Assembly: GCA_023145955.1 (NCBI GenBank) | Contig: JAGLDA010000004.1 | Coordinates: 1 to 53,638, forward strand | Source: Bacteroidales bacterium | GTDB lineage: Bacteria > Bacteroidota > Bacteroidia > Bacteroidales > UBA1556 | Reading direction: 5' to 3' | Length of the DNA stretch: 53,638 bases | In this document: positions 17,414-26,614 of the stretch, piece by piece | Layout of the letters: each line of letters opens with the position of its first letter | How positions within the stretch are numbered: the stretch's first letter is position 1 | Program-made: the position numbers and the translations under genes | Notes under the pieces: generated by a model | Databases searched by the model: none | Told to the model about the DNA's origin: nothing | The model's input: the letters and a program-made list of their open reading frames with translations, nothing else

Positions 17414-17421
17414 TATATTTG
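17414..17421 (+). promoter_or_regulatory. -7 promoter box of the histidine kinase gene
   Basis: TATATTTG matches TAnnTTTG, 53 bases before the ATG at 17475. The -33 position carries only a T-rich stretch. The box is divergent to that of the DUF4831 gene. Confidence 0.45.
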
Positions 17422-17474
17422 GGTGCTCGTAACTAATGACTAAAACAAAAAAAAACAGCTCAAATTACTAAAAG

Positions 17475-20400
17475 ATGAATTATAAAAATGCAGAAGTAGA
17501 TTTATTACGATTTAATATACTATTAAACAATCTAATAACTAAAGAACTTATACACAATAAGTTATACCTAAAAGCTTGCGAAATAATTTCTCATTGCAAG
17601 TATTTTGACAATGCATGGATTTATATAAAACAGGAAAATACTATATATTCTAGCAATAATAAAATCACCTATCTTGACGATAAATTAAGCAATAGTTGTT
17701 ATAGAGAAGTATTCGATACTGGTAGTATTGCTACTTCTATTAGCATAATAAATAGTGAAAAAAACTGCTTAATATCAAATAACAAAGCTAAATCATATAC
17801 AATTGGGTATCCTATAATAATTAATGATTTACAAATAGGAATAATTTCAGTTTCAGTTGTTTCGATTTCTATTGATAATAAACTAATTAGCGAAATTATA
17901 AATAATATTTCTAGTGATATTTCCAGTGCTATAATTTTAATTGGGAAAAACAATAATGCCGATTCAATAGAAAAAAGCTTTCAACTGGAAACACCTATAA
18001 TTGATTTTGAAAAAACCTATACAACAATTTTCAACAATGCTCCTGTGGGAATATCAATATTGAATAATAAAGGTATTATTACTAACTTAAATGCAAGGGA
18101 ATCTGAAATATTAGGGTATTCTTACAATGAAATAATCGGCAAGCACATTTCACATTTTATTCACAAAGATTTACAAAAAAACTTTAAGGATAATTTCGCA
18201 ATTTTCTTAAAAACAGGGAAAATTGAAGTAATAACTAAGTTAGTATCTAAAGACGGTAAGGAAATAAGAGTTAGTAGAGTTGCAAGTGCTGTAAAGGATA
18301 AGAATGGTGATATTATAAAAATAATAGTACATACTCAAGACATAAGCGAAGCCATAATTATTGACAAAGAACGCCATATGCTTAATCAAGCTATTGATCA
18401 TAGTCCTTCTATAATTGTGATTACCAATCTTGATAATAAGATTACTTATATAAATAAAAAGTTTACAGAAATAACGGGTTATTCATATGATGAAATACTT
18501 GGTAAAGAACCAACACTATTAAGAATTCTCAGCGAAAATTATTTTTCAAAGAAAGTATGGAAAACTCTTACTGCTAATAAAACATGGAAAGGCGAATTCA
18601 ATAATATAAAAAAGAATGGTGATTTATATTGGGAAAGGGCTGAGATATCGCCATTTTGTGATAAAAATGGCAAAAAAATTGGCTATATAAAAACCGCAGA
18701 GGAAATAACTTTATTAAAAAAGGTGGAGCATAAATTGAAAGAAACACTTAATAATTATAAACAAATATTTGAGTTATCACCTACTCCAATAATTATTCAT
18801 AAGAAAAGTGTTTTGTTAGAACTTAACCCTGCTGCGCTAAAATTATTATCTGGTGATAATAGTAATAAGGTTAATAAAAATCTTTTTATAGGAAAAGATA
18901 TAAGCTCTTTTGTAAAAAACAAAAACAAACAAGAGGTAATTGATTATCTTAGTAATATTACTACACCAATTATTACTAATCCTAAAACACAAAATACTAT
19001 ATATAATATCAAAGGTGAAAAAAGAATTATTGAATTGGCTGGAACTCCTATTCATTTTAATGATGGCACTTCAATTATGTCAGTATTTGAAGATATTACA
19101 AACCGATTGAATTGGACTAGAAAATTGCAGGACAGTGAAGTTAAATTTCGAAGTATTTTTGATACTAATCCTGATGCCATAAGTATAACAAGAATTTCAG
19201 ATGGTTTGATTATAGATGTTAATGATGGCTTCACTAATGTATGTAAGTATAGCCGCGACGAAATTATTGGGAAAAACGATAAAGAAATAGGTTTTTATCG
19301 TAATCCTAAAGATAGAAAAAAGATAATTTCTTTACTTAAGCAAAACAATAGAATAGATAGTAAAGAGATCGATTTCAAAACTAAAAATGGAAATATATTT
19401 ACTGCATTAGTCTCAGCAAGGGTGATAAAAATTAATAATGAGAAGGTTATATTATTTGTTTCTAGGGATATTACAGAAAGAAAACAGATTGAGCAAGAAT
19501 TACTAATAGCAAAAGAAAAAGCTGAAGAACATAATCTACTAAAAACAGCATTTTTAGCAAACATGTCTCATGAGATTCGTAATCCAATGAATGCAATTAT
19601 TGGATTTTCCGATTTGCTTAAAGATGATGATTTGACCAAAGCTGAAATACATAGATACGTAGATATTATACAATCTAAAGGTGATGATTTATTAGTGCTT
19701 ATTAATGACATTATTGATATATCAAAAATAGAATCAGGAGTATTAGAAGTTGACAATAAACCTTTAGATATTATTAGCATTATCTATAATGTTGAGAGAA
19801 ATTACAAGAATAGTTTTAATGCAAAAGAAAATCTTGATTTTATAATAAATACAGACTCAAGCAACTTATTTATTGATGCTGATATTACTAGAATCCATCA
19901 AGTATTCAATAATTTAATAGACAATGCCATTAAATTCACAAAAAGTGGTATTATTTCAATTACAACCCACAAAAGAGAAAACTCCATTGAAATAGTTGTC
20001 TCTGATACAGGAATAGGAATTGATAAATCCAAATTAGCAACTATTTTTGACAGATTTACCCAATTAGATAATACAAATACTGTATCTGGTGCTGGTTTAG
20101 GATTAAGTATAACAAAGAGCCTTGTTGAGTTAATGAATGGAGAAATAAGTGTAACATCTGAATTAAACCAAGGGACTAGTTTTACAATAACATTTCAAGA
20201 AACACAAAGCTGTTCTGATTCAACAAACAATACTTTTGGGCAAAAGTCATACGCTCAAGTAAAAGATTGCAATATCATTATTATTGACAAGGATAATAGC
20301 AACAAAGTACTGTATAACACATTCTTAAAGGATAAGAGAAATACAATCTCTTTTTACGACAATATATTAGATATTCGTGGCAATATTGCTGAAACAAAAG

Positions 20401-20609
20401 TTATACTACTCACTATTAATCAGAATAATGCAGCTTTCAATTCAAAGGTTGCAGAATTGAAAAACAATAATAAAGACTTGAAAATTATAGGAATATACTC
20501 ATCAAAATTACCAGAAAAACCAAATGAAAACATTGATGCCTATTTAATAAAGCCTGTTATAAAAGATATTCTTTGCGAAAAGGTTTCTAATTTATTGCTC
20601 AGTACATGA
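17475..20609 (+). CDS. Multi-PAS sensor histidine kinase with a degenerate receiver domain
   Basis: The 1044-residue protein has no transmembrane segment, so it should sense a cytoplasmic signal. Domains in order: a GAF-like N-terminus (about 20-155), four PAS domains (about 180-295, 300-420, 425-545 and 550-675; several end in the typical DIT/DIS-x-R/A linker), a HisKA domain with the phosphorylated His699 in [23 protein letters not shown], an ATPase domain with N-box [12 protein letters not shown]1 DTGIGI and G2 GAGLGLSI, and a C-terminal receiver-like domain (about 927-1044). The last keeps an acidic pocket residue (IIIIDKDN) and a Lys-Pro (LIKPV), but the phosphoacceptor Asp is absent: the beta-3 strand reads VILLTIN. 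No response regulator is adjacent. The ligand is unknown. Confidence 0.9.
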   Translation: MNYKNAEVDLLRFNILLNNLITKELIHNKLYLKACEIISHCKYFDNAWIYIKQENTIYSSNNKITYLDDKLSNSCYREVFDTGSIATSISIINSEKNCLISNNKAKSYTIGYPIIINDLQIGIISVSVVSISIDNKLISEIINNISSDISSAIILIGKNNNADSIEKSFQLETPIIDFEKTYTTIFNNAPVGISILNNKGIITNLNARESEILGYSYNEIIGKHISHFIHKDLQKNFKDNFAIFLKTGKIEVITKLVSKDGKEIRVSRVASAVKDKNGDIIKIIVHTQDISEAIIIDKERHMLNQAIDHSPSIIVITNLDNKITYINKKFTEITGYSYDEILGKEPTLLRILSENYFSKKVWKTLTANKTWKGEFNNIKKNGDLYWERAEISPFCDKNGKKIGYIKTAEEITLLKKVEHKLKETLNNYKQIFELSPTPIIIHKKSVLLELNPAALKLLSGDNSNKVNKNLFIGKDISSFVKNKNKQEVIDYLSNITTPIITNPKTQNTIYNIKGEKRIIELAGTPIHFNDGTSIMSVFEDITNRLNWTRKLQDSEVKFRSIFDTNPDAISITRISDGLIIDVNDGFTNVCKYSRDEIIGKNDKEIGFYRNPKDRKKIISLLKQNNRIDSKEIDFKTKNGNIFTALVSARVIKINNEKVILFVSRDITERKQIEQELLIAKEKAEEHNLLKTAFLANMSHEIRNPMNAIIGFSDLLKDDDLTKAEIHRYVDIIQSKGDDLLVLINDIIDISKIESGVLEVDNKPLDIISIIYNVERNYKNSFNAKENLDFIINTDSSNLFIDADITRIHQVFNNLIDNAIKFTKSGIISITTHKRENSIEIVVSDTGIGIDKSKLATIFDRFTQLDNTNTVSGAGLGLSITKSLVELMNGEISVTSELNQGTSFTITFQETQSCSDSTNNTFGQKSYAQVKDCNIIIIDKDNSNKVLYNTFLKDKRNTISFYDNILDIRGNIAETKVILLTINQNNAAFNSKVAELKNNNKDLKIIGIYSSKLPEKPNENIDAYLIKPVIKDILCEKVSNLLLST

Positions 20610-20874
20610 CAATAATAATTTTTAGACGCAGTTTGCACAGATTAATTATGATTAAAAAGATTTCAGCTTTGCTGAAATAAATCATATAAGATCATAATAA
20701 TCAGCGTCTAAAAAATAATTGCGTCTAGTATTAAATCGGCTACTTTCAAGCGTATATTAAATATATTGATATATAATAGCCTAGAATAATTTCTTTTTCA
20801 GTATTTTATAATAAACATAATCTCAATTCATTAAGTGTCACTACTAATTGACGCTTAAAAAACTGTCATGTACT
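20601..20874. repeat. Nested palindromic intergenic element
   Basis: AGTACATGACA at 20601-20611 and TGTCATGTACT at 20864-20874 are perfect 11-base inverted ends. The left arm covers the last codons and TGA stop (20607-20609) of the histidine kinase gene. Inside lies a second pair, TTTTTAGACGC (20619-20629) and GCGTCTAAAAA (20704-20714), and within that a compact hairpin ATTTCAGC-TTT-GCTGAAAT (20660-20678). GACGCTTAAAAAAC near 20850-20863 is a further diverged copy of the inner arm. The core resembles dispersed Bacteroidota repeats containing CAGATTAATTATGATT. No gene is seen in the interval. It may act as terminator for both convergent genes. Confidence 0.7.
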
Positions 20875-20893
20875 CAGAATTTATTAGAATAAA

Positions 20894-21190
20894 TTAGTCT
20901 ATTAATAAAAGATAAACATCTTCATTATCTTTCTTCATAAGGTAATGTTCACGGGCAAATTTCTCTAGATTTTCGTCATTAGACATTAATTCTTCTGCTC
21001 TTTTTTTGTCAGAAATAATCTGATCAGTATAAAACTTTTTTTCTTCTAATACCTTGGAAAGTTCTTTATTTAATTTACGGTGGGCAATAAAACTATTAGT
21101 ATCAAAAAAAAGCATAAATACTATAAAAACACTAATAGTAATTATATATTTATTCCAAACAATACCAAAAAATATCTTAGCCGATTCCAT
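20894..21190 (-). CDS. DivIC/FtsB-like septum formation initiator protein
   Basis: The 98-residue protein has one transmembrane helix (about residues 14-31), followed by a coiled coil (FIAHRKLNKELSKVLEEKKFYTDQIISDKKRAEEL) and the short conserved tail NLEKFAREHYLMKKDNEDVYLL, the hallmark of the FtsB/DivIC family. Members form the FtsQLB complex that activates septal peptidoglycan synthesis. Size and topology are normal. It stands alone here, convergent with the histidine kinase gene and divergent from buk. Its start is fixed by the membrane helix close to the N-terminus. Confidence 0.85.
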   Translation of the reverse strand: MESAKIFFGIVWNKYIITISVFIVFMLFFDTNSFIAHRKLNKELSKVLEEKKFYTDQIISDKKRAEELMSNDENLEKFAREHYLMKKDNEDVYLLLID

Positions 21191-21348
21191 TTTAATAAAT
21201 CTTTATTATAGCACAAATATCTAACGATTATCAAAACAAAACTTTAACAAATAATAATCTTTTCAACTTATAAATGTTAGTTGATAATAAGCAATTGTAA
21301 AAGGCCTATTTTTGAAGTATAATTAACAAAAGAGTATATATTAAAAGC

Positions 21349-21356
21349 TAATTTTG
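21349..21356 (+). promoter_or_regulatory. -7 promoter box of buk
   Basis: TAATTTTG followed by C fits TAnnTTTG, 33 bases before the ATG at 21390. No clear TTTG is present at -33, where the sequence is AACAAA. Confidence 0.55.
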
Positions 21357-21389
21357 CACCATTATTAATAACAAGACACCTACATTACG

Positions 21390-22463
21390 ATGAATGAATT
21401 AATATTAGCTATAAATCCAGGCTCAACTTCAACCAAAATAGCCATTTACAAAAGAAGCAATAGGATTTTTATAAAATCTATTTCACATTCATCAGAAGAG
21501 CTTAAACAATTCTCAAATATTGCATCTCAATTTGAGTTTAGAATGAGAATTATTCTTAATGAAATACATGATGCTGATATAGAAATAAATAACATTACAA
21601 TTGTAATGGGTCGAGGTGGCTTGGTAAAACCAATTCCTTCTGGGGTATATGCAGTAAATGATGCACTTATTAAGGATCTTGAAAAAGGTGTAATGGGGCA
21701 ACATGCTAGTAACCTAGGCGGACTTATTGCTCACGAAATTGCTAAGAATTTACCCTCAGCCAAAGCATATATAGTAGACCCAGTAGTTGTTGATGAGTTT
21801 GAAGAATTAGCTCGCTTATCAGGGCATCCACTTTTTGAGAGAAAATCAATTTTTCATGCACTAAATCAGAAAGCTATTGCGAGAAACCATGCAAAAACCC
21901 ATCATTTAGAATATAATGAACTTAACCTTATTGTTGCTCATATGGGTGGTGGCATAAGCGTCGGAGCCCATAAAAGAGGTAAAGTAATAGATGTAAATCA
22001 AGCTCTTGATGGCGATGGACCATACTCTCCAGAGCGATCAGGAAGCCTTCCTATTGGCGCTGTAGTTGAAGCATGCTTTAGCGATGATTATTCTAAAGAT
22101 GAAATAAAGAAAATGATTGTTGGCAAGGGAGGTTATATGGCTTATTTAAATACCAATGATGCTTATGCGGTAGAAACAGCTAGTAAAAATGGCGACAAAA
22201 AAGCTGCTTTAATAGAAGAAGGTATGGCCTATCAAGTAGCAAAAGAGATTGGTGCTATGGCTACTGTGCTTGAAGGCAATGTAAATGCAATACTACTAAC
22301 AGGAGGAATTGCTTATGGCAAACCATTTATTGATATGCTTAATAAACGAATTCAGCATATTGCACGCATATTTGTTTATCCTGGAGAAGATGAAATGAAA
22401 GCTCTTGCAATGAACGGACTGAGAGTAATTAAAAATGAAACAGAAGTATTAGAGTATAAATAA
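21390..22463 (+). CDS. buk: Butyrate kinase
   Basis: The protein interconverts butyryl phosphate and ADP with butyrate and ATP, or acts on branched or related acyl phosphates. The 357-residue chain fits butyrate kinase (about 355) rather than acetate kinase (about 400). It shows the ASKHA phosphate loop INPGSTSTKIAIYK (8-21), GRGGLVKPIPSGVY, DPVVVDEF, the second signature HMGGGISVGAHKRGKVIDVNQALDGDGPYSPERSG in two adjoining blocks, and LTGGIAYGK. The usual partner phosphotransbutyrylase (ptb) is not adjacent, being replaced upstream by the divergent DivIC gene. Fermentation or branched-chain acyl recycling are both possible roles. Confidence 0.9.
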   Translation: MNELILAINPGSTSTKIAIYKRSNRIFIKSISHSSEELKQFSNIASQFEFRMRIILNEIHDADIEINNITIVMGRGGLVKPIPSGVYAVNDALIKDLEKGVMGQHASNLGGLIAHEIAKNLPSAKAYIVDPVVVDEFEELARLSGHPLFERKSIFHALNQKAIARNHAKTHHLEYNELNLIVAHMGGGISVGAHKRGKVIDVNQALDGDGPYSPERSGSLPIGAVVEACFSDDYSKDEIKKMIVGKGGYMAYLNTNDAYAVETASKNGDKKAALIEEGMAYQVAKEIGAMATVLEGNVNAILLTGGIAYGKPFIDMLNKRIQHIARIFVYPGEDEMKALAMNGLRVIKNETEVLEYK

Positions 22464-22804
22464 ACATCTATAAGGTTAAAATACCGTATTAATACTCTAT
22501 TTATCAGCATATTAACATAATCGCATCAAATAATCTTTTAATCTAATATCCAAATACAATTACACACTCCTTTATATAAAAATAAAGATTTGTTATTAAC
22601 ACCATTTAACTTTTATAACTAATATAACTTTTTAAATTTGCGTTTAATATTAGCAACTTTATTATTAAGTAATTTCCAAATTATTAATAATAAGAAATCT
22701 TATATAAATAATTATTAATTATTCTACTATCATAATATATTTAAGTAAATAATTACCTTATTTATGTAACTAATAATTAAACATTACGTACTTTTAGAGT
22801 ACTA
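22464..22804. other. AT-rich intergenic region without a gene
   Basis: This stretch between buk and htrA is extremely AT-rich and has stops in all frames. TAAATTTG followed by C at 22633-22640 resembles a -7 box and could drive a transcript with a long leader for htrA. I see no RNA gene, terminator with a good hairpin or repeat. Confidence 0.5.
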
Positions 22805-22812
22805 TAATTTTG
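22805..22812 (+). promoter_or_regulatory. -7 promoter box of the HtrA protease gene
   Basis: TAATTTTG fits TAnnTTTG, 28 bases before the ATG at 22841. The -33 box is not convincing. A second candidate lies at 22633-22640. Confidence 0.45.
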
Positions 22813-22840
22813 ATATTAACTAAGTTATAAATTATTTTTA

Positions 22841-24298
22841 ATGAAAGAGATCCTAAAATTATTATCTATTGCAATTATCGGCGGACTAGTAGTAGTTGGC
22901 ATTCAACAGTTTACCATCAACGATACTGTAATACAAACAGATAACGTTATTAAAAGTGAACAAATTATTAACCTACCTACACAGGCGGTTAATAATACTG
23001 CTTTAACAAAAAACTCTTATTCTAGCCCTGAACTTAAAGATGCTGCAAATAGCACATTACATGCAGTTGTATATATATTAACTGAATTTTCACGTAAAAG
23101 TAGTGTTTACGATGATTATTTTAGTTTAAATGATTTCTTTGGAAACAGAAGCAATTCCGTTCTTAAGGCATCAGGCTCAGGTGTTATTATATCATCAGAT
23201 GGGTATATAGTAACAAATAATCATGTTGTACAAGAGGCTGATAAAATTACTATTACATTAAATGATAAAAGAGTATATAATGCAAAAGTTATAGGCACCG
23301 ACCCTACTACAGATTTAGCTCTATTAAAAATTGAAGAAGAAAGCCTGGAGTTTTTAACTTATGGTGATTCTGACGAATTAGAGATTGGTGATTGGGTATT
23401 GGCTGTTGGCAACCCTTTTAATTTAACATCCACAGTAACAGCAGGTATAATAAGTGCAAAAGCAAGAAATATTAATATACTGGGCTCCAATTCAGCAATA
23501 GAGTCTTTTTTGCAAACTGATGCCGTAGTTAATCCTGGCAACTCAGGCGGAGCATTAGTTGACACAGATGGCAAACTTGTTGGAATTAATGCAGCTATAG
23601 CCTCCCGTACTGGAAGTTATATTGGATATTCATTTGCAATTCCTGTAACTATTGTAAAGAAAGTAATAAAGGATTTGAAAGAGTTTGGAAGAGTTCAAAG
23701 GGCATTTATAGGTGTAACTATTGAAGAGGTAGATGCAAAATTAGCTAAGAAACTTAATCTTGACAAAATTACTGGTGTATATGTAAAAACTGTATTAGAT
23801 AAAGGTGCGGCAAAACAATCAGGAATTGAGGCCGGAGATATTATTCTTAAGGTAGAAGGAGTGGAAATAAATAGTACTTCCGAATTACTCGAAAGAATAG
23901 GATTACATCGTCCTGGAAACAAAATTAAACTTGATATTATACATAATCAGAAAGTTAAAGAGTATGATGTAGTATTAACAAATGCTAATGGCGAAACAAA
24001 ACTTGATGACAAATCATATATGGACAATATGCAACGCACAGGAGCTAAGTTCAATGAAATTTCAAGTTCATTAAAAGAAAGTCTTCATATAAATTATGGA
24101 GTACAAGTTATTAGTGTAGAAAGTGGATTATTTAAATCAGCAGGTATTAGAGCAGGCTTTATTATTCAATCTATAGACAAAACAAAGGTTTCTACAACAA
24201 AAGAAGTAGAGGATGCACTTAAAAATACTTCAGGTGGTATATTAATTGAAGGATTATATCCAAATGGAGTTAGAGCCTATTATGGAATTGGTATTTAA
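22841..24298 (+). CDS. HtrA/Deg-family periplasmic serine protease
   Basis: The 485-residue protein is a periplasmic quality-control protease and chaperone. It begins with a signal anchor (about residues 5-24, SIAIIGGLVVVGIQQF), then a trypsin-like domain with His128 (NNHVV), Asp158 (TTDLALL) and nucleophile Ser235 (NPGNSGGAL), followed by two PDZ domains (about 275-375 and 390-480), the first with FIGVTIEEVDA and KQSGIEAGDII. Length and order are those of Do/DegP-type proteins. It is probably monocistronic, upstream of rpoD, which has its own promoter. The C-terminal PDZ is more diverged than the first. The choice between DegP, DegQ and DegS names cannot be made from sequence alone. Confidence 0.92.
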   Translation: MKEILKLLSIAIIGGLVVVGIQQFTINDTVIQTDNVIKSEQIINLPTQAVNNTALTKNSYSSPELKDAANSTLHAVVYILTEFSRKSSVYDDYFSLNDFFGNRSNSVLKASGSGVIISSDGYIVTNNHVVQEADKITITLNDKRVYNAKVIGTDPTTDLALLKIEEESLEFLTYGDSDELEIGDWVLAVGNPFNLTSTVTAGIISAKARNINILGSNSAIESFLQTDAVVNPGNSGGALVDTDGKLVGINAAIASRTGSYIGYSFAIPVTIVKKVIKDLKEFGRVQRAFIGVTIEEVDAKLAKKLNLDKITGVYVKTVLDKGAAKQSGIEAGDIILKVEGVEINSTSELLERIGLHRPGNKIKLDIIHNQKVKEYDVVLTNANGETKLDDKSYMDNMQRTGAKFNEISSSLKESLHINYGVQVISVESGLFKSAGIRAGFIIQSIDKTKVSTTKEVEDALKNTSGGILIEGLYPNGVRAYYGIGI

Positions 24299-24326
24299 AA
24301 AAAAATATACAATAAACGGTAATATA

Positions 24327-24358
24327 TTTGGATTTTAATTTTTAATTTCTTAAGTTTG
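24327..24358 (+). promoter_or_regulatory. Promoter of rpoD
   Basis: TTTG at 24327-24330 and TAAGTTTG at 24351-24358 (followed by CC) are spaced by 20 bases, a near-perfect Bacteroidota promoter. The ATG at 24458 implies a leader of about 90 bases, long for this window. Confidence 0.75.
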
Positions 24359-24457
24359 CCTACACTAAGGCAATAGAAAAAAATAATTTTAATTACAAAT
24401 CATTTATTACTTACCAAACAAATAGATTTATCAAATAGTAAATAATAATATTTATAT

Positions 24458-25324
24458 ATGAGACAGTTAAAAATAACTAAATCGATTACTAATAGACAAA
24501 CCGCATCTCTTGACAAATATTTACAAGATATTGGTCGTGAAGATTTGATTACTGCAGATGAAGAAGTGAGATTAGCTCAACTTATTCGCAAAGGTGATCA
24601 AAGGGCTTTAGATAAGCTTACAAAGGCAAATCTAAGATTCGTTGTTTCTGTTGCAAAGCAGTATCAAAACCAAGGTTTAAGTCTTCCTGATTTGATTAAC
24701 GAAGGTAATTTAGGTCTTATAAAAGCTGCCAAGCGATTTGATGAAACTAGAGGTTTTAAATTTATCTCTTATGCTGTATGGTGGATTCGTCAATCAATAC
24801 TGCAAGCACTGGCTGAGCAATCACGAATAGTTCGTCTTCCTCTAAATCAGGTAGGCTCACTAAATAGAATAAATAAAGCATCAGCAAAAATGGAGCAAGA
24901 GCTTGGTCGCCCTCCTACCGCTACAGAATTGGCAGAGGAGCTTGATTTACCAATCTATAAAATTAAAGCTTCTCAAAAAATGCACTCACGACATGTATCC
25001 GTTGATGCACCTCTTATGGAAGGTGAAACTTCAAGCATGTTAGATGTAATGATAAACAACGAAGACCCTAGTACCGATACCGATCTTATTAAAGAATCTC
25101 TAGGTCAGGAAATTGCTCGTTCGTTAAGCACTCTTAGCGAAAAAGAGAGAGATGTAATAAATCTATATTATGGAATTGGACATGGACATAGTTGGACTTT
25201 AGATGAGATAGGAATAAAGTTTGGTTTGACGCGTGAAAGAGTGCGTCAGATAAAAGAAAAAGCTATTAGAAGACTTAAACATAACTCTAGAAGCAAACTA
25301 TTAAAAACATATCTAGGGCAATAA
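24458..25324 (+). CDS. rpoD: Primary sigma factor RpoD (short Bacteroidota type)
   Basis: This is the housekeeping sigma factor directing RNA polymerase to promoters. The 288-residue protein lacks region 1.1, as is usual in Bacteroidota, and begins [25 protein letters not shown]. Region 2 (about 55-125) includes [34 protein letters not shown] and the -10 helix [13 protein letters not shown]; region 3 (about 130-205) contains [13 protein letters not shown]; region 4 (about 225-285) ends with the -35 helix-turn-helix [26 protein letters not shown]. Terminated by a strong hairpin. Its promoter-recognition class matches the TTTG/TAnnTTTG promoters noted throughout the window. Confidence 0.95.
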   Translation: MRQLKITKSITNRQTASLDKYLQDIGREDLITADEEVRLAQLIRKGDQRALDKLTKANLRFVVSVAKQYQNQGLSLPDLINEGNLGLIKAAKRFDETRGFKFISYAVWWIRQSILQALAEQSRIVRLPLNQVGSLNRINKASAKMEQELGRPPTATELAEELDLPIYKIKASQKMHSRHVSVDAPLMEGETSSMLDVMINNEDPSTDTDLIKESLGQEIARSLSTLSEKERDVINLYYGIGHGHSWTLDEIGIKFGLTRERVRQIKEKAIRRLKHNSRSKLLKTYLGQ

Positions 25325-25347
25325 ACACATGTTTTTTTTATTAGTAG

Positions 25348-25390
25348 AAAGAGGTTTTTTCAATATCCGTTGAATAAACCTCTTTTTTTT
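25348..25390. terminator. Bidirectional terminator between rpoD and the DUF-type membrane gene
   Basis: AAAGAGGTTTTTTCAA (25348-25363) pairs with TTGAATAAACCTCTTT (25370-25385), with one internal mismatch. A T run follows on the plus strand (25382-25390); the minus side is followed by a weaker T-rich stretch. It serves rpoD and probably also the convergent gene, whose stop is at 25393. Confidence 0.85.
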
Positions 25391-25392
25391 AT

Positions 25393-25962
25393 TTAAGCTC
25401 TTTCTACTTCAAGAATATAGCTATTCTCTCCTACTCCTTTTGAAATATATAATAATGACAAAATTGAAATATAGTGCCCTATATCATTAGCTGTAAGATA
25501 TACAGGGTGTAAATCCACTTTTAAAACCACAATAACTGCTGAAACAATTGATATTAAAATCCCTATAGATATTTTATTAGATACGTTTTTCAGATAGAAC
25601 ATATTACCTACTACTACAAAGCCTAATAAACTAATTGCAATATCAATAACCATATAAAGAAATTGGGTATAGGTAATAGCAAGTGATAAAAAAATGACTG
25701 ATTTAAGAACAAAAAATAAATTTAATGATTTAGAATAAAATCTTTCGTAAGTGGCCAATTGAGCAAATATTAACGAAGCCGACAATATTGCCCATGAAAT
25801 AAATCTAAACTGTTGACCAACCAAAATTCCACCATGAAATGCCGCACCAACAATTGCAGATATTCCCATAAATAAAAAGAAAAGGCTCCAGTTTTTACTC
25901 AAAGGTTTACTTTGATAAAAGAAATAAAAAGCAAATATGCTTAGGATAAAATCACTAATCAT
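25393..25962 (-). CDS. Hypothetical multi-spanning membrane protein
   Basis: The 189-residue protein has six to seven hydrophobic helices and a short charged tail (VGENSYILEVERA). I cannot name it with certainty. Conserved-looking polar residues lie in or near membrane segments: Ser35 and His43 (ISAIVGAAFHGG), an Asp within YMVIDIAISLLG, and two His in the block DLHPVYLTANDIGHYIS near residues 150-165. This scatter of Ser, His and Asp is reminiscent of membrane hydrolases of the CREST group, but the spacing does not fit their HxxxH motif. A promoter-like box lies upstream and the gene is monocistronic. Confidence 0.7.
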   Translation of the reverse strand: MISDFILSIFAFYFFYQSKPLSKNWSLFFLFMGISAIVGAAFHGGILVGQQFRFISWAILSASLIFAQLATYERFYSKSLNLFFVLKSVIFLSLAITYTQFLYMVIDIAISLLGFVVVGNMFYLKNVSNKISIGILISIVSAVIVVLKVDLHPVYLTANDIGHYISILSLLYISKGVGENSYILEVERA

Positions 25963-26015
25963 TTAGTATGTAATTTAATGAAATATATAATGAAATAATT
26001 AATATATATTAAGTG

Positions 26016-26023
26016 CAAAAGTA
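26016..26023 (-). promoter_or_regulatory. -7 promoter box of the membrane-protein gene
   Basis: TACTTTTG followed by C on the minus strand fits TAnnTTTG, 53 bases before the start at 25962. No good -33 box. Confidence 0.45.
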
Positions 26024-26049
26024 TAATAAAAAGCCTAGTAAATAATATG

Positions 26050-26057
26050 TATTTTTG
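26050..26057 (+). promoter_or_regulatory. -7 promoter box of the HEAT-like protein gene
   Basis: TATTTTTG fits TAnnTTTG, 22 bases before the ATG at 26080. It is divergent to the box at 26016-26023, so the two promoters face away from each other across 26 bases. Confidence 0.4.
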
Positions 26058-26079
26058 AATCCATTATAAAAGTAAATTT

Positions 26080-26604
26080 ATGAGCGTAAAAAAACATTTA
26101 GAAGACTTTCTTTTAAATAATCTTTCCAAAGATAATATTACACAAATTGTTGACAATAATAAAGTTAACCAAGATATAATTGATGAACTTTGGAAAATTA
26201 GTATAGCAAATACTCATCCAAAATCATGGAGAGCTGCGTGGATGTTATACCATTTATTAAGTAATGGAAATAAAGAATTTATACGTCCTTATTTGCACAG
26301 CATGCTTGACCTATTGGGGACCTTTACCCATAATGGACAGAAACGTGAAATTTTAAAAATTATCCTTCTCTTTGATGTTAGAGAAATAGAAATGGGAAAA
26401 GCTATAAATATCTGTTTTGATATTATGCTTAATCCGCAAGAAGCTCTTGCTGTACGAGTACATGCAATGCAGTTAATCTTTAATATATGCCAAGTTGAAC
26501 CCGAGTTAAAATCAGAGTTAAAAGACAGTATTGAGATTATTATACTTGAGGATTCAGCTGCAATTAGAGGTAGAGGCAAACAATTATTAAAAAAACTAAA
26601 GTAA
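26080..26604 (+). CDS. Hypothetical HEAT/ARM-like helical repeat protein
   Basis: The 174-residue protein is soluble and almost entirely helical. Three or four helix pairs of about 35-40 residues are visible (for example HPKSWRAAWMLYHLLSNGN, GQKREILKIILLFDVREIEMG, EALAVRVHAMQLIFNICQVEPEL, DSAAIRGRGKQLLKKLK), which is the pattern of HEAT or adenylate-type scaffold repeats. No catalytic motif is present. It is convergent with the ABC permease gene (10-base gap). I do not recognise a named family; a protein-interaction role is the usual property of such repeats. Confidence 0.65.
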   Translation: MSVKKHLEDFLLNNLSKDNITQIVDNNKVNQDIIDELWKISIANTHPKSWRAAWMLYHLLSNGNKEFIRPYLHSMLDLLGTFTHNGQKREILKIILLFDVREIEMGKAINICFDIMLNPQEALAVRVHAMQLIFNICQVEPELKSELKDSIEIIILEDSAAIRGRGKQLLKKLK

Positions 26605-26614
26605 TTATATAGAC

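Noticed and set aside
21390..22463. Acetate kinase
   Set aside because: The length (357 aa) and the signatures match butyrate kinase better than the about 400-aa acetate kinases.
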